Positions 1 through 4,760 of a DNA stretch of 6,788 nt are shown here, in pieces (the stretch's first letter is position 1; every line of letters begins with the position of its first letter). A program made the translations under genes and the position numbers. The stretch is from Chloroflexota bacterium (lineage in GTDB: Bacteria > Chloroflexota > Anaerolineae > Anaerolineales > UBA11579), in assembly GCA_003486225.1 (NCBI GenBank), contig DNGN01000202.1, positions 1 to 6,788 on the forward strand, in the 5' to 3' direction. The notes beneath the pieces were generated by a model. It was not told where the DNA came from. It made no database searches and worked only from the letters and a program-made list of their open reading frames with translations.

Positions 1-37
1 TGGCTTACCTGATTGGGAGTTTGCGTTTCACCTTAAT

Positions 38-72
38 AAAAAAACATACTCCTACATTTATAGGTGTAGAAG
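38..72 (-). terminator. Candidate rho-independent terminator downstream of infA
   Basis: Read on the minus strand, CTTCTACA (72-65) pairs with TGTAGGAG (56-49), giving eight base pairs including one G-U, with an eight-base loop. After a four-base gap comes a run of seven T (44-38). It lies about 80 bases past the infA stop and would end that transcript if the nearer hairpin at 142-174 is read through. Seen directly; activity is inferred. Confidence 0.55.
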
Positions 73-107
73 CATGTCGCATAAAAGAAACACCTCAAAT
101 ACGCAAC

Positions 108-132
108 ACACGATCCTTATTCAAGGATGTGT
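108..132. repeat. Inverted repeat (hairpin) downstream of infA
   Basis: ATCCTT (113-118) and AAGGAT (123-128) flank a four-base loop. The stem continues for four more pairs (108-111 with 129-132) past a single bulged G at 112. Neither strand has a T-run directly after it, so it is not a classical terminator. It may be a 3' mRNA-stabilising hairpin or a processing site between the two candidate infA terminators. Function unknown. Confidence 0.4.
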
Positions 133-141
133 TTCCCCAAT

Positions 142-174
142 AAAAAAAACCGCTTAGGATACTTCGGTTTTTTT
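142..174. terminator. A-tract/T-tract hairpin overlapping the infA stop, possibly bidirectional
   Basis: A run of A plus CCG (143-152) pairs with CGG plus seven T (165-174), a ten-pair stem with a twelve-base loop. On the minus strand it is followed by eight T (149-142), so it can act as the infA terminator; the infA stop codon (156-154) lies inside the loop. The GC core is only three pairs and the loop is large, so strength is uncertain. The mirror structure could also stop plus-strand transcription. Confidence 0.5.
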
Positions 175-408
175 AAGGGTGCGTTTTTTGTTATAACGGT
201 AGGTAATCCTGCCGCGGCTAAGATCATAAGGGGACATTTCCATCGCCACCCGGTCTCCCAGCAGAATGCGGATATAATACCTGCGCATTTTGCCAGAGAG
301 GTACGCCAATACCTCATGCCCGTTATCTAACTGGACTCTGAATTGGGTGCCCGGAAGCGCTTCTATCACGGTGCCCTCTACTTTGATCTTATCTTCTTCT
401 TTCGCCAT
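154..408 (-). CDS. infA: Translation initiation factor IF-1
   Basis: An 84-residue protein that is clearly IF-1, the small OB-fold (S1-like) factor that binds the 30S A-site with IF-2 and IF-3 during initiation. It begins [20 protein letters not shown] and keeps the family core: [20 protein letters not shown] (23-42), [11 protein letters not shown] (44-54) and [14 protein letters not shown] (59-72). The start at 408 is chosen because AGGAG sits seven bases upstream (TTAGGAGAATTTATG) and the MAKEE opening is typical; the frame stays open to 615, but the extra N-terminus is not IF-1-like. Most IF-1 proteins have about 72 residues and end near YRY. This one adds a basic tail ([12 protein letters not shown]) and has Leu51 where ILPGDRV is usual. 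It stands alone, without the usual rpmJ/rpsM/rpsK neighbours, so it may be a second infA copy. Confidence 0.96.
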   Translation of the reverse strand: MAKEEDKIKVEGTVIEALPGTQFRVQLDNGHEVLAYLSGKMRRYYIRILLGDRVAMEMSPYDLSRGRITYRYNKKRTLKKTEVS

Positions 409-590
409 AAATTCTCCTAACTGGTTTAAATAAAACACTCGGCAATTGCAGACAGCCGAGCTAAAAGGTACCACGGAAGAAATGATTGAATTCGAAACTA
501 AATCCGTTCGATAAACATTCCCTTTTCTGATAATTTTAGCCACAACCAAGCCTACCCAGCATAAAAGCCGGTGCAGGCATTTCTGCAATA
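409..590 (-). promoter_or_regulatory. Long 5' leader of infA
   Basis: From the predicted transcription start near 589 to the infA start codon is about 180 nt. On the minus strand it opens with a small hairpin, TGCAG (587-583) pairing with CTGCA (576-572). It ends with a second hairpin (460-438) followed by a U-rich stretch, then the AGGAG ribosome binding site. No riboswitch family is recognised. The leader could support attenuation or cold-regulated translation of infA, which is inference only. Confidence 0.4.
428..460 (-). terminator. Terminator-like hairpin (possible attenuator) in the infA leader
   Basis: On the minus strand CTCGGC (460-455) pairs with GCCGAG (443-438) around an eleven-base loop. 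It is followed at once by TGTTTTATTT (437-428), and a flanking G-U pair may extend the stem to seven. The GC-rich stem and U-rich tail fit an intrinsic terminator, yet it stands between the strong infA promoter and the infA ribosome binding site. It could therefore be an attenuator, or a leaky terminator producing a leader RNA. I see no clear competing antiterminator. Confidence 0.45.
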
Positions 591-595
591 TAAAA

Positions 596-625
596 ATTAT
601 ACCCTTCAGTCTCACTGGTTGTCAA
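596..625 (-). promoter_or_regulatory. Strong sigma-70 type promoter for infA
   Basis: On the minus strand there is a perfect TTGACA (625-620), an 18-bp spacer, and a perfect TATAAT (601-596). The predicted start is near 589. Both hexamers match the housekeeping consensus exactly and the spacer is one base longer than optimal, so strong constitutive transcription of infA is expected. Confidence 0.75.
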
Positions 626-701
626 ACAGCAAATCGAACATTTTACCGGCAATTTAGGACCAAGATCTGGAGAAAAGCCCCAAAAAATACCCAAACTGCC
701 A

Positions 702-721
702 ATTTTACAGTGATTTTACAG
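702..721 (+). repeat. Tandem 9-bp direct repeat ATTTTACAG, 11-bp period
   Basis: ATTTTACAG occurs at 702-710 and 713-721, so the two copies lie one helical turn apart on the same DNA face. A further TTTACA is at 750-755. The TTTACA-N5-TTTACA arrangement resembles the direct-repeat sites bound by OmpR/PhoB-family response regulators, such as the Pho boxes of Bacillus PhoP. The second copy overlaps the likely -35 of the downstream gene. The regulator is unknown. Confidence 0.45.
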
Positions 722-743
722 CTTCTTAGCACTCCGATAGTCT
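715..743 (+). promoter_or_regulatory. Candidate promoter of the DUF5666-repeat protein
   Basis: TTTACA (715-720) as -35 is separated by 17 bp from TAGTCT (738-743) as -10. The -35 is one base from consensus but the -10 matches at only three of six positions, suggesting a promoter that needs an activator. That fits the direct repeat overlapping the -35. A weaker alternative uses TTGAGA at 743-748, but no good -10 follows it. Confidence 0.35.
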
Positions 744-798
744 TGAGAGTTTACACTACACCCAACAAATAGAGTCTATTCAACCGGAGGTAATCACC

Positions 799-1878
799 AT
801 GATTAAAAAAATATCCTATTCTGTCCTGATCGCCATCCTGGCAGCAATTGCCGGGGCATCTGTGGTACTGGCAGAAAACCCAAGCAGCCCAAAACATGCA
901 CCCGATTCGAAGCGCGCCTTGGTAGGCCAGGTGCTGGCTGTCAGCGCAGAGCAGCTCCAAGTGGAAAGCCCCAATGGAGAAAGCCACAGCATTGCGCTGA
1001 CGGCTGAAACGATCTTCCGCAGCCGTCAGGGAGAGCCCGGAGAGCCAGCCAGCTTTTCAGATCTTGAGGTCGGCATGTGGGTGGCGGTTTTCCAGAAGGG
1101 CGACAGCCGCGGCAGTTCCAGTGCCCATCTGGTCGTGCTGCTGCCGGCTGATTTTGACCCCTCGAGCAGGCGGGGCAAATGCACCCTCGGGGAGATCGAG
1201 AAGATCAACCCCGGCCAACTAACCTTTCAGCTCTTAAGCAGAAGTGGGGAAAGAATCACCTTGCAGGTGGATGAGGGGACTCGCTTTACTGGTGGGGTGC
1301 ACTCCTTTGATGAGCTCGAGAAAGGTATGCGCGTTGCGGTATGCGCCGTGACGTCGGAAGACAACACCTTGCTGGCCAGATGGGTAGCGGCCAAATCCGA
1401 GAACGGGTCAGGCTTGCAGAAAACCGGCGGCAAGATCAGCCAGGTCGGCGATTCAAGCATCACGATCCTCAACCGCCAGGGAGACGAGCAGACCTTTGTG
1501 ATTACCGAAGCCACGCGTTTTGGCAGCCGTCAGGGAGAGATCCACGGGCTGGAAGATCTGGAGACCGGCCTGGTTGTGGTCATCCTGCACCAGCCGCAAC
1601 AGGACCAGGCCGTGGCTGTACTGGTGGCTGACCAGGCGCTGCTCAAAACACAAAGGATGCGCGGCAGCGTTCAATCCGCGGGTGGCAAGCACCTGACCAT
1701 CATTGTGGGGGATGAGAAGCTCGAGTTTGAAGTGGATGATCACACCCGTATCCGCGGCCACGGCATCCAGGACCTCAACGACCTGAAAAATGGGATGCAG
1801 GTCCTGGTCTTCTATATCGAATCAGAAGATAGCTGGCTGGCAAAAGGGATCCTGGCCTTGCCCTCCAGGACTCCTTAA
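799..1878 (+). CDS. Secreted protein with four DUF5666-type repeats
   Basis: A 359-residue exported protein of unknown function. Residues 1-25 form a signal peptide (MIKK, a hydrophobic core, then VLA before E26). The mature part is four beta-rich repeats of about 75 residues, near 40-115, 126-200, 208-280 and 286-356. Each follows the DUF5666 pattern: G.(V/I)..., a strand, ...T.(F/I), ...DL..Gm.V.V. The Gly-Met turn recurs at 92-93, 176-177 and 332-333, and is Gly-Leu in repeat 3 (257-258). Repeats 1 and 3 are offset by exactly 168 residues at a shared SRQGE motif, pointing to duplication of a two-repeat unit. C128 and C182, both in repeat 2, are the only cysteines of the mature chain. GGAGG lies eight bases before ATG. 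No catalytic motif is visible; a binding or structural role outside the membrane is plausible. The unit is monocistronic. Confidence 0.85.
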   Translation: MIKKISYSVLIAILAAIAGASVVLAENPSSPKHAPDSKRALVGQVLAVSAEQLQVESPNGESHSIALTAETIFRSRQGEPGEPASFSDLEVGMWVAVFQKGDSRGSSSAHLVVLLPADFDPSSRRGKCTLGEIEKINPGQLTFQLLSRSGERITLQVDEGTRFTGGVHSFDELEKGMRVAVCAVTSEDNTLLARWVAAKSENGSGLQKTGGKISQVGDSSITILNRQGDEQTFVITEATRFGSRQGEIHGLEDLETGLVVVILHQPQQDQAVAVLVADQALLKTQRMRGSVQSAGGKHLTIIVGDEKLEFEVDDHTRIRGHGIQDLNDLKNGMQVLVFYIESEDSWLAKGILALPSRTP

Positions 1879-1903
1879 GCATCAGAAAATATTGGCGGAA
1901 ATT

Positions 1904-1938
1904 AAAAAGGGAGCAGGTTCACCTGCTCCCTTTATTTA
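1904..1938. terminator. Strong bidirectional rho-independent terminator
   Basis: AAAGGGAGCAGGT (1906-1918) pairs perfectly with ACCTGCTCCCTTT (1921-1933), a thirteen-base inverted repeat with a very short loop. T-rich sequence follows on the plus strand, and a five-base A run precedes it, giving T-tails in both directions. It sits between the convergent DUF5666 gene and the DUF4230 gene and should end both transcripts. Confidence 0.9.
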
Positions 1939-1951
1939 TTGATCCAGGGGG

Positions 1952-2611
1952 CTAATTCTCATCCGGGAATTCCAGCTCCACTTGCGGGTATCCCAGCGCA
2001 TTGAACAAACGCTCCAAATAATTCCCTGCATTGTCCTGAGCTTGCTGCAGGATGCCATCCTCCAATGCAGCTTGCAGAATGGCTTCCTCTGCCGACTGGC
2101 GAGCCAGGGTTTCCAGGTTGAGGTCCCCTTTGGAAAGCAAGCCGGTTTCCCGGTCATACACATAGGATTTCTCGTTATCCAGGGTTGCGACAAAGATTTC
2201 CACAGCTGGCAGCGTCACGTATAAGGTGCCGTTGCGCAGGTTCAGGTCTTCTTCATCCAAATTTGCAAGGTCAATCCCGGCGATCACCGTTCCATGAGCT
2301 ACAAACAGCAGCTTATCGCCAAATAAAAAGCTCAGGTCACCTGAACCGGTCTCCGCGGTGATGACTTTCTCCATCGAATAGCGGATCGTCTCAAGACGGG
2401 CCAGAGCGCGCACATCCCGGATAATAGTTACCGGGTCTGCAAACACGGTTGGGGTGGCATTGAAGATCCCAGCCGCCCGCGTATTGAGGACATTGACCGG
2501 TTCAACCAGTTCACCGGTGGTCTTTTTAATCGTGTTGACCACCGAAATAGCTGCCCAGAGAATGACAGCCAGGATCGCAATCAGGATAATCGTAGTTCGG
2601 TTTTTCTCCAT
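1952..2611 (-). CDS. Membrane-anchored DUF4230 family protein
   Basis: A 219-residue protein with an N-terminal transmembrane anchor (about 7-27, hydrophobic with no obvious signal-peptidase site) and an extracytoplasmic DUF4230 domain (about 55-215). Family hallmarks are visible: LARLETIRYSMEKVITAETG (70-89), the LLFVAHGTVIAGIDLANL stretch (101-118) matching the usual GxVxAGxDL, the VTLPAVEI strand (132-139), a conserved VYDRETG (151-157), and a long helix ending in ALGYPQVELEF (205-215). The molecular function of DUF4230 is not known; the proteins are common in Firmicutes, Bacteroidota and Chloroflexota. The start at 2611 is the first ATG before the anchor, but no Shine-Dalgarno sequence precedes it and a TATAAT lies only six bases upstream, so the mRNA is probably leaderless. 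It is a single-gene unit, convergent with the DUF5666 gene and divergent from the DUF503 gene. Confidence 0.88.
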   Translation of the reverse strand: MEKNRTTIILIAILAVILWAAISVVNTIKKTTGELVEPVNVLNTRAAGIFNATPTVFADPVTIIRDVRALARLETIRYSMEKVITAETGSGDLSFLFGDKLLFVAHGTVIAGIDLANLDEEDLNLRNGTLYVTLPAVEIFVATLDNEKSYVYDRETGLLSKGDLNLETLARQSAEEAILQAALEDGILQQAQDNAGNYLERLFNALGYPQVELEFPDEN

Positions 2612-2617
2612 GGTTTC

Positions 2618-2645
2618 ATTATACTTTCATTAGTTTCGGTATCCA
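2618..2645 (-). promoter_or_regulatory. Promoter of the DUF4230 gene giving a leaderless mRNA
   Basis: On the minus strand a perfect TATAAT (2623-2618) is preceded at 16 bp by TGGATA (2645-2640), which matches four of six bases of the -35 consensus. Transcription should begin about seven bases after the -10, which is exactly the A of the ATG at 2611. The absence of a ribosome binding site agrees with leaderless translation. Confidence 0.5.
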
Positions 2646-2744
2646 TTCATGTTTTATCTGAAATATATAGATATTGCATCAGAATCACACAACTGCCAGG
2701 GAAAATTACAACACCAACCACCCGTTAAGGTTCTCTAATTTCAG

Positions 2745-2796
2745 TATAATCAGGTATAAGAACTATGAACTCCGGATGAAGCGCAATATAATCCGG
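2745..2796 (+). promoter_or_regulatory. Candidate promoter/operator region of the DUF503 gene
   Basis: Two perfect -10 hexamers TATAAT occur at 2745-2750 and 2787-2792, neither with a clear -35. The second overlaps an inverted repeat, CCGGAT (2772-2777), 13 bases, ATCCGG (2791-2796). That placement is typical of an operator. GTATAA is also repeated at 2744-2749 and 2754-2759. The elements are seen directly; which is active, and any regulator, is unknown. Confidence 0.35.
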
Positions 2797-2839
2797 TTTC
2801 ATGCCAACCAAATCCGATCGCATACCCTAAGGCAAAATA

Positions 2840-3124
2840 ATGAATGTCGGCGTGTTGATCCTGATCTTACAAATACCCGGATGTTCCTCGCTGAAGGAAA
2901 AACGAGGCAGGCTCAAGCCTTTGCTCTCGCGATTGCAGAAGGAATTTAAACTCTCGGCTGCTGAGGTAGATGACCATGATATCTGGGGGCGAACCGTGGT
3001 TGCCTGTGCGCTGGTCAGCAATAACGCCCAGCACACCCAGAGCGCCTTGCAAAAGGTCGCCAACTGGGTGGAAAGGGAATGGCGGGATATGCAGCTGGAA
3101 GACGCGCAGATCGAAATCATCTGA
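2840..3124 (+). CDS. ylxP: DUF503 / YlxP-family protein
   Basis: A 94-residue cytoplasmic protein of the DUF503 (YlxP-like) family. It shows the family pattern: an opening MNVGVLILILQIPGCSSLKEKR (the SLKEKR motif at 17-22), AEVDDHDIWGR (41-51, usually AEVdxxDxWxr), the VVACALVSNN strand (53-62), and a helix with a QKVANWVE segment (71-78). YlxP proteins are usually encoded beside infB and rbfA, and a role in ribosome maturation has been suggested; no reaction is established. Here the gene stands alone, divergent from the DUF4230 gene, and infA, the only other translation gene in the window, is more than 2 kb away. The start is supported by TAAGG seven bases before ATG and by alignment to the family N-terminus. 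Length is normal. No terminator is visible after it. Confidence 0.9.
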   Translation: MNVGVLILILQIPGCSSLKEKRGRLKPLLSRLQKEFKLSAAEVDDHDIWGRTVVACALVSNNAQHTQSALQKVANWVEREWRDMQLEDAQIEII

Positions 3125-3456
3125 ACCATCCATCTTTAACGGGACAATTCTCCAGCACGGCTTGGTTCCACGACTCCGGATCGTTATTACCTTACTTTCC
3201 ACCAGTTCATGCTGTGCCCGGCAAATGGTTGGTCTGGGATTCTTTCAGCACCAGATGGGCCCAAACCTGGTCCAACAACCGCCCAGAATTCAGGGGCTTC
3301 TGCCGAGTGCTTCCCGGGGTGAGAAATGCATGACCCGAATGTACCATCCATTTTTGAATGAGCTTTCTGTTTTGTAAGGTGAGCCGACCAGGATTGAGAA
3401 TAAAATTATTAGAGCAGCCTATCATCAAATAACAGCCTGTAATTTGGAGCATCGAC
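3125..3456. other. 332-bp stretch with no convincing gene
   Basis: Short open frames exist on both strands (for example 3207-3473 on the minus strand) but none has a ribosome binding site, a recognisable motif or typical composition. I see no tRNA and no terminator for the upstream gene. An imperfect 15-bp direct repeat, ACCATCCAT followed by T-rich sequence, occurs at 3125-3139 and 3343-3357. TTGAGA (3394-3399) and TAAAAT (3401-3406) may be pieces of the promoter of the next gene, but they are not spaced as a standard pair. Confidence 0.4.
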
Positions 3457-4026
3457 ATGAAACTACCATCCAAAAAAATCGCTCACATCATTTTCTGGCT
3501 GGCAATGATCTATCTTGGTCTGACATTCGCCTCACCCAAACTCCTGGTTGCGGAAGCAAAACAGTCTGACAAAATCAATATCTGCCATCGCACCAGCAGC
3601 CAGAGCAACCCCTTCATATTCCTCACCATAGCCCGGAAAGCGGGATTGAACGGGCACCAGAACCATCCGGGGGATATTATCGATGTCGCCTCACCGGAAG
3701 CATGCAGCGAACCACAAGCCCCACCTGCCACATCCGGGTCAGAACCAACCGAGCCGGTGGTCACGCTTGAGCCAAGCATACCAGCACCGCCCAGTCCAAG
3801 CCCCTCACCTACCCCCCAATACGGGTCGACCAATATCTGCCACCTGACCGGAGACCCCGACCTGCCATATGAATTTGTCCAGGTCAGCGACGATGCTACT
3901 TACGTGCTGCATGCCAACCATACTGGCGATATCTTCGATGTCCAGACCGCGGAGGACTGCCCCACTAAACTCAGAAAATTCTCTTCTGAGCATCAATTGA
4001 AATTTGCTCCACTAAAATTGAACTAG
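3457..4026 (+). CDS. Secreted protein with two CH...HxxH.GDI...C domains
   Basis: A 189-residue exported protein. Residues 1-34 are a signal peptide (basic start, hydrophobic 10-25, cleavage likely after AEA at 34). Two copies of a domain of about 42 residues follow: C43-H44 ... H67-x2-H70-x2-D73 ... C83, and C128-H129 ... H152-x2-H155-x2-D158 ... C168. Every key residue is offset by exactly 85, although the intervening sequence differs. A linker rich in Pro, Ser, Thr and Glu (84-124) joins them, and a basic tail of about 20 residues ends the protein. The motif ICHxT..xNP(Y/F) ... HxxHxGDI ... C recurs, to my knowledge, in many secreted bacterial proteins of unknown function. The conserved Cys, His and Asp suggest a bound metal or a disulfide, which is inference. 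GGAG lies seven bases before ATG. A terminator follows directly, so the unit is monocistronic. Confidence 0.8.
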   Translation: MKLPSKKIAHIIFWLAMIYLGLTFASPKLLVAEAKQSDKINICHRTSSQSNPFIFLTIARKAGLNGHQNHPGDIIDVASPEACSEPQAPPATSGSEPTEPVVTLEPSIPAPPSPSPSPTPQYGSTNICHLTGDPDLPYEFVQVSDDATYVLHANHTGDIFDVQTAEDCPTKLRKFSSEHQLKFAPLKLN

Positions 4027-4050
4027 CTGCATCTTAAATTTAAAAGAATA

Positions 4051-4082
4051 AAAAAATAGGCAGCTAACGCTGCCTATTTTTT
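4051..4082. terminator. Strong bidirectional rho-independent terminator
   Basis: AAAAAATAGGCAGC (4051-4064) pairs perfectly with GCTGCCTATTTTTT (4069-4082) around the tetraloop TAAC. The A and T tracts give a U-tail on both strands, so it can end both the secreted-protein gene on the plus strand and the convergent hsp20 gene on the minus strand. Confidence 0.93.
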
Positions 4083-4103
4083 ATGTTTTGTCTGAAGAAG
4101 AAT

Positions 4104-4505
4104 TTATTTTACTTTGACTTTAATCTGCTTGGCTTTGGCTTCTTCTGCCTTGGGTACCCGCAGATTCAAAACACCGTTGACAACTTCGGCTTCTGCGCCA
4201 CCAGCATTCAGCAAGGCGGGTAAGCGCATGCTGCGTTCAAATTTTCCGGTGGGGCGTTCTCGGCGAAGGATAACCGCCTCTTCGTCCAGGTATGAAACAA
4301 ATTCACCCTTAATCGAGACAACATCTTCCAGGATCTCGATCTGCAGTTCATCTGCCTTCACACCGGGGACCAGTGCAGTAATCCGGAAATCGTCGCCTTC
4401 TGCGATCACATCCACAGGAATTTGAACTTCCGGGTGCTGGGAATCAGCCATCTGAGCGTAGCGCTGAGCCAGTCTTCGACGTGGGGAAATGTAGTAAGTA
4501 ACCAT
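4104..4505 (-). CDS. Small heat shock protein, Hsp20/alpha-crystallin family
   Basis: A 133-residue Hsp20, an ATP-independent holdase chaperone that oligomerises and keeps unfolding proteins soluble. A short N-terminal arm (1-27) precedes the alpha-crystallin domain (about 28-120): PVDVIAEGDDFRITALVPGV (30-49), ADELQIEILEDVVSIKGE (51-68), FERSMRLPALLN (89-100) and the hallmark NGVLNLRVPK (110-119). The C-terminal tail contains IKV (128-130), the I-x-I/V motif that docks on a neighbouring subunit. The start at 4505 is set by GGAGG seven bases upstream; the frame runs further upstream to 4700 but that part has no Hsp20 character. Size is normal for a bacterial class A-like protein. No CIRCE element is present upstream. 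It is convergent with the secreted-protein gene and divergent from the R2lox gene. Confidence 0.95.
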   Translation of the reverse strand: MVTYYISPRRRLAQRYAQMADSQHPEVQIPVDVIAEGDDFRITALVPGVKADELQIEILEDVVSIKGEFVSYLDEEAVILRRERPTGKFERSMRLPALLNAGGAEAEVVNGVLNLRVPKAEEAKAKQIKVKVK

Positions 4506-4760
4506 TGAACAACCTCCAATATTGATAACCAGTTTTCTGATAGTATTGATTTCAAAATACATCACCATCTTACCGTTGCTGCATAAGAGTTGCATAAACA
4601 AGAAATAATCGTTGAATAAACATAATATTGGCGAATTGTTAACAGCATTCAGGCTGGCAGTCAGGCCGCCTTCCCGCCAGTGTGGTTCAGCGCCGTCCAA
4701 GCCAGTTTTGGTATATAATTTTATCTGTACGGCCCGTCATCCCCTGATTCAGGAAATTAC
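4506..4760. promoter_or_regulatory. Divergent intergenic region between hsp20 and R2lox
   Basis: This 255-bp stretch carries the promoters of two divergent genes. On the hsp20 (minus) strand TTATGCA is repeated at 4597-4591 and 4586-4580, an 11-bp period, about 75-90 bases before the hsp20 start; it may be a regulator site. CCAATATT (4632-4625) is complementary to AATATTGG just upstream of the hsp20 Shine-Dalgarno sequence. No CIRCE inverted repeat is present and I cannot place a good -35/-10 pair for hsp20. Confidence 0.35.
4709..4719 (+). promoter_or_regulatory. Extended -10 promoter candidate for the R2lox operon
   Basis: TGGTATATAAT (4709-4719) contains a perfect TATAAT (4714-4719), and TGG directly before TATATA fits an extended -10. 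No convincing -35 stands at 16-18 bp, which extended -10 promoters tolerate. The start would be near 4726, giving a leader of about 35 nt before the ATG at 4761. Confidence 0.5.

Noticed and set aside
409..615. N-terminal extension of IF-1 up to an upstream ATG at 615
   Set aside because: The added residues show no IF-1 homology. The start at 408 has a good ribosome binding site and the family-typical MAKEE opening, and the perfect infA promoter lies within this stretch.
2674..2949. Plus-strand open frame of 91 codons before and into the DUF503 gene
   Set aside because: It has no ribosome binding site, spans the promoter region and overlaps the start of a well-supported gene in another frame.
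3160..3180. GGTTCC-containing stretch considered as a tRNA T-arm
   Set aside because: No complementary stem flanks it, and no anticodon arm or acceptor stem can be formed nearby.
3207..3473. Minus-strand open frame of 88 codons in the gap before the secreted-protein gene
   Set aside because: No recognisable motif and no ribosome binding site, and it overlaps the ribosome binding site and start of the gene at 3457. It cannot be excluded as a decayed gene but is not supported.
4506..4700. N-terminal extension of Hsp20 up to 4700
   Set aside because: GGAGG seven bases before the ATG at 4505 decides the start, and the upstream residues do not resemble an Hsp20 arm.
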